Positions 14,401 to 26,400 of a stretch of DNA of 64,000 nt are shown piece by piece; the stretch's first letter is position 1, and each line of letters opens with the position of its first letter. The position numbers and the translations under genes were made by a program. The notes beneath the pieces were generated by a model, which was given only the letters and a program-made list of their open reading frames with translations, did no database searches and was not told where the DNA came from. Source of the stretch: Arcuatula senhousia (taxonomy: Eukaryota > Mollusca > Bivalvia > Mytilida > Mytilidae); contig OZ020317.1 in NCBI GenBank assembly GCA_963971305.1, positions 19,424,001-19,488,000 on the forward strand, given 5' to 3'.

Positions 14401-17400
14401 ATTGTGCAACTGTTCAACGTTTCATAGAGTTTGAGCAAGATTTTATTTATAAATAAACCTTAAGGTATTCCGAATTGTCATTGAGTCAAAGTTGTGGGAC
14501 GATTCCTTTTAGGAGTTATTTCCCCTTTATCGTTAAAATTGACCATTTTCACAGTTTTTGGACTTTATCTTGAAAACTGTAAGTGCTAGAGGAAAAGTGA
14601 ACATTGGAGCATTGTGAAGCTAAGTTAGATCTACAAAAATGATTTCAGGGTAAAAATTGTCAAATGACCCTTTATAGAGGTTATTGTCTTTTAAAGGTGA
14701 AAATAGTGTTTTTTTCTTATATTTGAACTATAAAAGGAAAGCTGTTACATATAGAGAAAAAGTGTTGCTTACTTTAATCTTCGGTTCAATTAGCTTTCAA
14801 AACATATCCATTAGGCTGAAGCTGTCAGATGACCCCCCTGCAAAAAGTTATGGACCCTTATTGTCAAGTTTTGGGTAATTGCCTTGGAGATTAAACCTAT
14901 AACAGATTAAGTCAAATCAAATCAAATTTATTGTCATATAAACATCTGGACAGAGTTTGTGACAAAAAAGCTTTTGTTTGCTTGAATGTTTAGCTATATT
15001 TGTTCTGCAAAAAGCCTTCATTATAAGATGAAATTGTATGATGATCATTAATTTGGAAATGTACGTCCCAGTTAAAGTTGCTTGTAACTTATTCCAGTGT
15101 TTAGTACAGCCAATTTTAACTTATAATTCTGAGATATGCTTCATGGATAGTTATATAAAGCTTTATAGAGCAAAGGGGAGAGCTGAAAAAATAATGTATC
15201 AGTTGATACATTATCTTTTATAGACAAAACCCCAATAGAAAAATTAAATACAAGTTTTATAAAAAGCACGCTGGGAACTAAAAGAAGCTCTACTAATCTG
15301 ATAAATAGATATGAACTAAATATTCTCCCAATAGAATGTGCTATAAAAACACAAACGCTGAATTATCTATCTAGATTGAATAATGTTGATCTTAATCCAC
15401 TATTAAAAGAAGCTTATATATTATCTAGAAATCTTCATGAAAATGGTACCTATTCATGGTATTCATATGCCCATAACATCACTAAAGAAATAAACTTAGA
15501 TATGAAATATTTTAATGAATGTGAAACAAAAAAAGCAGCACAAATATTGAAACCTAAAATAAAATCAAGCGTAACAGATTATTATAGAACTTTAATAGAA
15601 AATAAAATAAATGACTTAAATGAAACAAATAAAAATTATTTGTATAAATATATAAAAACCCAAGAAAATAAGGTTCCATTTTATCTAACTCATCCAAACA
15701 AGTTAGTTAGAAAACTAATAACAAAATTCAGAGTAAGTGATCATGAACTACTAATAGAAACTGGTAGATACAAAAACATCCTAAGAGATAAGAGACTGTG
15801 TACTGCATGCAACATATTGGATGATGAAGAGCACTTCTTCTTTAATTGTAAACTTAATGAGAATATTAGGGAACAACTGTTTACCTTTTATAAAATAAAT
15901 CCATATTTTCATACTTTAAATAGAACACAAATAATTAGTAACATATTAAACCCGTCAACTCCTGCGGAAATTAAAACAGTCGTTTCTTTTTTGCAACAGT
16001 CATTAGAACTGAGGTGAGGAGACTAGCAAACTGTTTTTATTTTATTAAGGTTTATATGTTATAATGCTTGTATTTGTAAACTCATGCTTGTATGTTATCT
16101 ATGTAGCTATATGTATGTACTACGACCCAAATGGGTTAAAGTTTTCAAATAAAGTTAAATTAATTGGAGTTTTTCGCCTCAGGTACCCCAAACTTTTTCA
16201 TTCCATCAGTCATTAAGTCAGGTGAGCAATTCAGGCTCCAGGCCACAAGCGGGACTCGAACACCACCTGAGAGTTGTTCGGCTAGTGATCAATAGTGTGT
16301 CATTTAAACCAGCGCCTTAGGGAGCAACCATTTGATTTTTAGGGAGGGCTACGGATAGTTTTTTCGTCCTGTCTTTTTGTTTGCGGAAAAAATGAGCCTG
16401 GTATTTTATTGGTGGTGGGGGGGGGGGGCGCTTGCGCGCGCCAATTTTTTTTCAAAGCTGTTCAAATTTCACCATAGCCCCTCAATAAAAATCAAATGGT
16501 CGGTCCCTTAATTAGACCAATCGGCCATCCCAGCTCAGTGTAAAATACAAAGTGCATAGTACATATCTATTTTATTTAACATCTTTCCATACTTCTTTTT
16601 ATTAAAACAAATGGTAAGAAAACTATTAATTAAAACCGTTGAATATTTTGTTCTGCAACTGATGTATTACAAGTTTTTAAACACATTTTCTTGTCGACAG
16701 AATTAATCAACTGTACGTATGGCATAGGTGGACATCTTGTTTTAATTAAAATGATTATATACATCTTCTCCAAATGTACCAGTCACAATAATAAATCTCA
16801 GCTCGCAGTAATGTATCTAAATACTACACATTTTTAATATTTGTGACCTATGACACGATGTTGTTGAAAATTACGACATTTGTATCTCTATTGTCGTAAA
16901 GTGGTTACCTCCGGCGTCTATTTATGACAGGTGTCATGCGCATTCAATGTCATCTTTCTTCGCATGCTACGTCATGCTACTTTTTTGATAAAATGTCGCA
17001 GTAATCATGTCTAGGTAATCTGTTTGAATAGATATACATAAAGTAGTTCTCATTTATAAACGTGGAACGCGGAACTGTGTTATTTTCTTTACTGGTTTGG
17101 ACGAAATGCTTAAAGTACATGTTGATTTTTCAAATGTGACAACTCCTTTTATCACTTGAGATTGCCACCCAAATGCTTTGGTTTTTTTTTTACCATAGAG
17201 ATGGTAAATTATATCATACATTATATACATATTGTGCAACTGTTCAACGTTTCATAGAGTTTGAGCAAGATTTTATTTATAAATAAACCTTAAGGTATTC
17301 CGAATTGTCATTGAGTCAAAGTTGTGGGACGATTCCTTTTAGGAGTTATTTCCCCTTTATCGTTAAAATTGACCATTTTCACAGTTTTTGGACTTTATCT

Positions 17401-20400
17401 TGAAAACTGTAAGTGCTAGAGGAAAAGTGAACATTGGAGCATTGTGAAGCTAAGTTAGATCTACAAAAATGATTTCAGGGTAAAAATTGTCAAATGACCC
17501 TTTATAGAGGTTATTGTCTTTTAAAGGTGAAAATAGTGTTTTTTTCTTATATTTGAACTATAAAAGGAAAGCTGTTACATATAGAGAAAAAGTGTTGCTT
17601 ACTTTAATCTTCAGTTCAATTAGCTTTCAAAACATATCCATTAGGCTGAAGCTGTCAGATGACCCCCCTGCAAAAAGTTATGGACCCTTATTGTCAAGTT
17701 TTGGGTAATTGCCTTGGAGATTAAACCTATAACAGATTAAGTCAAATCAAATCAAATTTATTGTCATATAAACATCTGGACAGAGTTTGTGACAAAAAAG
17801 CTTTTGTTTGCTTGAATGTTTAGCTATATTTGTTCTGCAAAAAGCCTTCATTATAAGATGAAATTGTATGATGATCATTAATTTGGAAATGTACGTCCCA
17901 GTTAAAGTTGCTTGTAACTTATTCCAGTGTTTAGTACACAGCGCATTTAAGGCAGAACATGACTGTATTTGGCCATAAAACTCTTTCCGTCAACCAGATG
18001 TGAAATAAGACCCGTCAAGATCAATAAAATAATATATGTGAAATTTATAGATATTTGTGTTATTTTTATATGGGGCGAAATATCTTAGGGACGATAGGGA
18101 CGAAATCCTGGGCCGAAAGTTTCGACTTAAAAGTTCTGGGGCAAGCCGGGGTAACAGCTTCAAATTTTTTATCTAAAAACGGTTGCCATATTACATTCTA
18201 ACGTAATATTGCCGTGCAAACAGTGTGTTTGGTAGACAAATAATATGATTAGCATAAATTGTCACCAGCTAGGCTCGGACTCGTTAATTTGAACAATAAA
18301 TTCTCATTTTTTTCAAAATTGTATGTGCAAGAGATCAAGGCACGGCAATATTTCGTTAGAATATAATATGACAATCGTTTTAAGATAAAAATTTTGAAGC
18401 TGTGACCCCGGCTTGCCCCAGAACTTTTGAGTCGAAACTTTCGTCCCAGGATTTCGCCCCTTTCGTCCCTAAATCATTTCGGCCCATGTCAATATGACTC
18501 AAATACCATAAACTTTCACATAAATTACTTCATTGATTTTGATGAGTTATATTTTACATCTGGTTAATGGAACGAGTTTTATGGCCGAATACAGTCATAT
18601 TCTGCCTTAAATGCGCTGTGTACAGCCAATTTTAACTTATAATTCTGAGATATGCTTCATGGATAGTTATATAAAGCTTTATAGAGCAAAGGGGAGAGCT
18701 GAAAAAAATAATGTATCAGTTGATACATTATCTTTTATAGACAAAACCCCAATAGAAAAATTAAATACAAGTTTTATAAAAAGCACGCTGGGAACTAAAA
18801 GAAGCTCTACTAATCTGATAAATAGATATGAACTAAATATTCTCCCAATAGAATGTGCTATAAAAACACAAACGCTGAATTATCTATCTAGATTGAATAA
18901 TGTTGATCTTAATCCACTATTAAAAGAAGCTTATATATTATCTAGAAATCTTCATGAAAATGGTACCTATTCATGGTATTCATATGCCCATAACATCACT
19001 AAAGAAATAAACTTAGATATGAAATATTTTAATGAATGTGAAACAAAAAAAGCAGCACAAATATTGAAACCTAAAATAAAATCAAGCGTAACAGATTATT
19101 ATAGAACTTTAATAGAAAATAAAATAAATGACTTAAATGAAACAAATAAAAATTATTTGTATAAATATATAAAAACCCAAGAAAATAAGGTTCCATTTTA
19201 TCTAACTCATCCAAACAAGTTAGTTAGAAAACTAATAACAAAATTCAGAGTAAGTGATCATGAACTACTAATAGAAACTGGTAGATACAAAAACATCCTA
19301 AGAGATAAGAGACTGTGTACTACATGCAACATATTGGATGATGAAATGCACTTCTTCTTTAATTGTAAACTTAATGAGAATACTAGGGAACAACTGTTTA
19401 CCTTTTATAAAATAAATCCATATTTTCATACTTTAAATAGAACACAAATAATTAGTAACATATTAAACCCGTCAACTCCTGCGGAAATTAAAACAGTCGT
19501 TTCTTTTTTGCAACAGTCATTAGAACTGAGGAGAGGAGACTAGCAAACTGTTTTTATTTTATTAAGGTTTATATGTTATAATGTTTGTATTTGTAAACTC
19601 ATGCTTGTATGTTATCTATGTAGCTATATGTATGTACTACGACCCAAATGGGTTTAAGTTTTCAAATAAAGTTAAATTAATTGGAGTTTTTCGCCTCAGG
19701 TACCCCTAACTTTTTCATTCCATCAGTCATTAAGTCAGGTGAGCAATTCAGGCTCCAGGCCACAAGCGGGACTCGAACACCACCTGAGAGTTGTTCGGCT
19801 AGTGATCAATAGTGTGTCATTTAAACCAGCGCCTTAGGGAGCAACCATTTGATTTTTAGGGAGGGCTATGGATAGTTTTTTTCGTCCTGTCTTTTTGTTT
19901 GCGGAAAAAATGAGCCTGGTTTTTTTGGGTGGGGGGGGGCGCTTGCGCGCGCTAATTTTTTTTTCAAAGCTGTTCAAATTTCACCATAGCCCCTCAATAA
20001 AAATCAAATGGTCGGTCCCTTAATTAGACCAATCGGCCATCCCAGCTCAGTGTAAATACAAAGTGCATAGTACATATCTATTTTATTTAACATCTTTCCA
20101 TACTTCTTTTTATTAAAACAAATGGTAAGAAAACTATTAATTAAAACCGTTGAATATTTTGTTCTGCAACTGATGTATTACAAGTTTTTAAACACATTTT
20201 CTTGTCGACAGAATTAATCAACTGTACGAATGGCATAGTTGGACATCTTGTTTTAATTAAAATGATTATATACATCTTCTCCAAATGTACCAGTCACAAT
20301 AATAAATCTCAGCTCGCAGTAATGTATCTAAATACTACACATTTTTAATATTTGTGACCTATGACACGATGTTGTTGAAAATTACGACATTTGTATCTCT

Positions 20401-23400
20401 ATTGTCGTAAAGTGGTTACCTCCGGCGTCTATTTATGACAGGTGTCATGCGCATTCAATGTCATCTTTCTTCGCATGCTACGTCATGCTACTTTTTTGAT
20501 AAAATGTCGCAGTAATCATGTCTAGGTAATCTGTTTGAATAGATATACATAAAGTAGTTCTCATTTATAAACGTGGAACGCGGAACTGTGTTATTTTCTT
20601 TACTGGTTTGGACGAAATGCTTAAAGTACATGTTGATTTTTCAAATGTGACAACTCCTTTTATCACTTGAGATTGCCACCCAAATGCTTTGGTTTTTTTT
20701 TTTACCATAGAGATGGTAAATTATATCATACATTATATACATATTGTGCAACTGTTCAACGTTTCATAAAGTTTGAGCAAGATTTTATTTATAAATAAAC
20801 CTTAAAGTATTCCGAATTGACAGATACGCCATTCTTCAAAATCATGCGAAAAGGTAGTTTAAGAGTACAAATATTCATATAAACAATAGCAATTAAGGGT
20901 ACGTACATGGAAACACAACACTAAGGTAATTCGAACTATCACTGTCTGAAACAGATACAAAGGCTTTGACGGGAACAAAACTTAACACATGCATTGAAAG
21001 ACATTTTTGGTCGCTAGGTCATATATTTCGTAAGTTGGGGTTTTACCCACCAACAACACGATATAAGTTAAATAAGAGCTATGAAATCAATATGAAGTTG
21101 ATGCTGTAATGAACATGCAAGATGATCAAGATGATAAGAAATCTTGAGGTATGGTGTGAAAATATAGGGGCGGAACATTTAGCCTTTGTGGTGCACTAAA
21201 TTGCGGTCCACAAAGGGATCGTTTACGTGCATGAAGCGTGGAACTCTCCACAAATGTTGGCCAAATATGGTTAGTGGTAAGGTTTTCCGTATAATAGACC
21301 TGACAAACCCGCCCTATTCAGTTATCTTTAGTACACCCTTGGCCGCTCTGTTGTATGAGCACTAAAACCCAAATGTCATAATCCCAAGACCCTTAGTCGC
21401 CTCTTACGACAAGTGCATTGAGAAATAACCTCTAGAAAAAAAAAGCTTCGCGTGTGACGAATTAACGGACGAACGTACAGTAAGTGCACAGTTTAAACCT
21501 TACTTGCAAATTACATATGAAGATGATTCTTTCATACAAAATCGAATCATCGTTCAATTTTCCAGTAACCACATTCTCTGCACGATTAACCACCATTTTA
21601 AGGTACGGTAAATATAAATAATTATTAAACGCTTTGAACGCATTAAATACCCGTAATGTCCTGTCTAAATGTCTTCTAATTGAAATATCTCTGGCTGTCT
21701 AAGGTGGTAAAATACTTGTCATTGTCAACCCATAATGTGACAAGCATCACATTAGAAGCAGAGGACAGATGCTTTACAAAAGAAAAGGAGGTGTTCCGAA
21801 TGTCATTTAATTGCTTCAGTGTTCATGCGTGAAAAGTCAAATAAAGAAAAGACAACGAAAAAATTTGAGACTTTTTGTCGAACGAGTATAAATTCATGCT
21901 AATGACCAAATAATATTGCGGTTTCGAAGTCATTAGAAGGAAGACCACCATGGGTTGAATGTGGGAGGGTAGCTGTACATCTTTCTCACTAAAATATGGG
22001 AAAATGTATGCTTCTGTGACCATTTAGATGTCTTGTCATGACATTTTATTGCCTTTATTCGCACTGTTAATTCCCGATTTTTGAAAGTTTAACAAAATGA
22101 AAATTTTACAAATCAACACGTGTGCTGTCCTTTAAGTGTAAAAATGTTAAACTCAAAACGATATGCACCTAGTGAATCTTTCCCAGATTAACGTTAATTC
22201 CGTGTTGAATTAAAAGCTTAAGTTTTCGTTCATAACATTAATTTCTTATTACCCTTCCCATTTTGCAATAATGATTTAAATACGTATTTCAGACAAATAA
22301 TTAGGAGACAAATTAAGCAAACCTTTGAAGAAAGACTTTTAAGTACAAATGCACTTTTTAAAGCACTCTTTCTCGTCTGCTCCTATGCTAATGTTGATTT
22401 TCGTCAATGTACTAGTATGTTGTTCAATTATTTGATACATTTCATCATCATATTCCGCCCAATCTGTAAAGTTTTGCAAGAGCGTGAAACACAAACTCAC
22501 TCACTCACTACTATCACACTAGCTCATTCACTCAACACGCAAGGTATTCGGACACACAGAACCCGACACACAAGACCGGTTTAAAGTTGTTTATCAGCTG
22601 ACAATTTCGGTAACTTTCATACGTCAATTTTGAACTTTTGACACAAGGGACAACGGGTGTCACAAAACGGGTTCTTCACCTGCGGTCATTGCGTTTAAAT
22701 ATTCACCAAAACAATTGACCAGTTAAAAACATCGGAAATGGTCAGCTGACCAACAACTCTCGTCCGGTTTTGTGCGTCCTACCCGGTTCCATGTGTCCGA
22801 ATACCCGGCGTGCTCAACAAGCTACCTGTATAGAAAACACAAGCTATTTTGACCAATTGATTAAAACTGCATATTAATATCTAACTGGACTGCAAAATCG
22901 CAATGTCGTTAGACTTGTCTGAAACGAATGCAACAACAAAACTATCTGATTGTCTAATAAATTCAAAATAGTTTATAACACTGGGTTTCTTTCTTTGTAC
23001 TTTCCCCGGTGCTAGATTTGGCTTACTTTTTCGAACCGTTGGGTATGAGTACTTGTCATTTGATGCTTTCTGGATTTTGATCATACAATGTTTTTGAATT
23101 TTTAAAAATGCTGTTGAGAGGCTATTCCTGCATATGCAGCAAAGCCAATTTAACCGGTCTATTCTTTTACAAGGTATAATTTAATGCTACCTTTATTTTC
23201 AGGTTTTAAAGAAACATCGTTTTTATACGCAGTGTCTTCAGCAGGACTTGTTCATTCAATTTCACGTGCGTGCAGTACTGGTCGATTGGATCGCTGCACG
23301 TGCGACGAATCAAAACATTTACAAAACGAAGAGGCTTGGAGATGGGGCGGATGTGGTGATAATATAAAATTCGGACTCAAATTTACGAGACGATTCTTGA

Positions 23401-26400
23401 GAAGAGCAAAACGAAATGGAAAAGATGTGTTAGCCAGAGTTAACAGACATAATAGTAATTTAGGTATTAAGGTATGTTTTGTGTACAGAATAAGGTCCTG
23501 CTCATAGCCATGCGGATCACACGATAAAATGAAGTGGATAATCTTTTTTACTTTAAGCGCTTATTAATGAATTTCAAAGCATATGCTTTACAAAAAATCA
23601 TGGCAATTTACTCTAAAGACTTCGCTTGTCCAGGTTGTAACTTTAGGACTTTTTTTACTTTTGTTTTATTAAAATTTTTTTAGTTGTTATAGTAAAAGTT
23701 TGAATTGATAAATTCAAAATTTTAATAAAACACTTTTGATAAAGTTAATAAACAAATGCATTAAGATTTCAGTGCGAAAGAGTTGATCTAGACAATAAAA
23801 CAAATCTCAATATACAACTTACAGCAAACATATTTACCCAATTCAACAAGTGCGTAGACAAGGTGCAACACTTTCATGTCACCTTTATTGATCTCGTTAA
23901 TTATAACCAATAGACAAATTAACTAAACTATGCGTAAAATTGTCTATTTTCGTGTTAAACAAATCGATTACGTATAAATCATGATCTATTAAATGGCGGT
24001 GGTGACAACAAAATGCAGCGATCAACATATTTTCCGAGTTCCCTGTTACCTTTACTGATTGATAATGGGGTGTGAAGGTGAAAAATTAATATGATATATC
24101 GATGAACAATTGATGTACATGTACGGAGCATCTTATTAGGGTCTGGTAACACAAAACACAACACCGAGACATAATTGTTCATCGACATAATATCCTTATA
24201 CAACTGATAATGAGATTTTTGGGATTACATTCTTTATATTCGATTTTTTGGAATAAATCAGGTCTTTGAACATTCAAATTTTACGTTTTTCGTCTTAACG
24301 TTGCCAATAGCAATACTTTACATCTGAAGGCATATCATGTCACACTATCAAAAAATTTCTTTTAAGAAATTTGCATTTTATTCAACAGAGATACATTTGT
24401 ATAGTACGCCACCGTGCAATTTTTCTCTCACTGTGTTGCTATTAAATTACCTTATTACCAGACTCTTTTTGAACAGAAAAAAATCTGTCAAAGTCAAAAA
24501 TGGCCGGATTTCGTTAAACAGAAAGAAGATGAGCGACAGACCCGAAATCGAATCCCCACTCTGATGCTGTATACCACATATCAAGTGGCTGTGATAAGTA
24601 GTTGCTGAGAAAACTGTTACGAAAATTTCTCCATGAAATCTGGCCCAAAAAATGAAATTCTCTTTTATTCAGGCGGTGTGCAAGTGTTGTCATATGCACT
24701 GTACTGAAACTATCGATCCTGAATGGCAGTCCTGATATCTCTCTGGCACTCTTGTTCATCACTAGTTGACTTACCGATCCCTTATTATGTCTCATAGCGG
24801 TGTTGAGTTTTGTGCTACCGGACCCTTAGATCGCAATGGAAAAGGGAGGTTTGGTCCCTTAAAACCTGGTTTAACCCACCATTTCTTTTGAAAGTGTCTG
24901 TACCATGTCAGAACCATTGCAATCTTCAATTTCTCTGGTTTGTCTTTGCCTTGTTTTGTCTTTTCTTCGATTGAGCATCCCCGTTTGGTAATATTGTTGT
25001 TATCTTAATTTCTAAGGTCATTATACAAATATAAAAAAAAAGACTTTAATGAGGCAACAGATATGTATATTGACCAGTTCAATAAATATATTTATGAATA
25101 CTTAACGAACAAAAATATTAGTCTATTTATTAACAAAGACAGGTGTCTCATGGTAAACGTAGTCAGATTTTATCTCTTACCTTGACATTTGATCCCCGCA
25201 CGCGAACCTCGAATCAGAAAATGACAGATTTAGTAAACATTGTGCGTTCTACATTTTCTTCTTTTATCGGAAGCTTAAATAGAATGGATTTAAGCGTTTT
25301 GGACAATAACTTGAGTTTTCATAGTAAACATTGCACACTAAATCTTTCAATCCTTCTACGGACACAAAATATAGATGTTGCTGTAAAATAGAATGATTGG
25401 TTATCATACGAACATGTTATGAAACACAAATAAGATTTATTTTTTAAAGATTTTTCAAATTTTCCTATACCAAAATAATCGTTTTCACTTTTTATATTAA
25501 ACTTCTATGTATTCAGTATCTGACTTGTCCCTGCTTTTGATTTTACAACACGTTTTTTTTATTTGTTTGTTGCATAAACAACCCTGGTATTTTTCAACTC
25601 TTTGTTTTTTTTAGGAAATTGTTAAACCAGAGTGTATGGACTTTTTGACATTGTAAACACTGCACCCATGCATCAAATTAAATCATGAAAGCGCACTTAA
25701 GACCTAGAATTTGTATATCAATCACCGCCATTTTATTTTCTGCAGGACTTGTCGATTCATCATTGTTATTAATTGTGGTATTTTTTCAAATTCATGAGAA
25801 TTTTACTCATTAATCTGAATAAAAGTGTTTTAACATACAAAAAATATGTACAGTCTACCAAATTAAACACGCATTATTGAAGAATGTCTGAAATTGCAGG
25901 TCAGCTTTAGAAATTTCATAAAAAAATGTTCTCTTATGAAATATATATTATTATATGAAAAATTGACTTTTTTTTTGTATGATTGAAATAAAAATACAAA
26001 ATCAAAATACAGATTTTTTTTCAAATATAATTAACATTGACACAAAATACCAAGTTCCAAGATTCATACTTATAAACGAGTGAAAAAAGAATATGCACAC
26101 ATTATTTCTGACACGAGTATACTGAACCAAGAAAATCACTTGAATAAATCTTTTCTCGGTATTTTATTACTATTTAAATTTTAGCAACATTAGGATAGTT
26201 TTATTTGAATAAGACCCTAGCTTTCATTGGGATACACAGTAGGACACAGTTCTTTACCTTGTGAATTTTATAAACCATATTTGTTTTTCCTATTACGTTC
26301 ATTTGAAATGGCACGGTCGCACCTCGGATGAGTCGTAAAAAACGAAATGCACATAAGATGCATTGTAAACTTTCTTGAAATTTTGTTTCAATTCGTGAAA

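Larger units (their letters stand above)
10342..14490 (+). repeat. Tandem array unit 1
   Basis: First of three near-identical direct units, each starting GAGTCAAAGTTGTGGGACG and ending near TATTCCGAATTGTCATT. Order within the unit: diverged hairpin-family repeat, antisense LINE-type tail, LINE C-terminal fragment, tRNA-derived SINE, MITE, non-coding tail. Unit 1 is longer than the others because of two extra segments, a 5'-truncated LINE at 10887-11731 and 13699-14155. Without these it would match the 2.8-kb core of units 2 and 3. Confidence 0.85.
14491..17310 (+). repeat. Tandem array unit 2
   Basis: This is a 2.82-kb direct repeat of unit 1 without its two extra segments. By eye it is almost identical to unit 3. 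Its LINE fragment has lost one A in the GCTGAAAAAA run, so the frame breaks there. Confidence 0.88.
17311..20815 (+). repeat. Tandem array unit 3
   Basis: Third direct unit. Removing the 684-bp inverted-repeat element at 17937-18620 leaves about 2.82 kb, the same length as unit 2. It ends at TATTCCGAATTG and then diverges (ACAGATACG), marking the right edge of the array. Confidence 0.87.

Noticed and set aside
25143..25391. 82-codon open frame
   Set aside because: No start context, splice logic or family motif; it lies in AT-rich intron.
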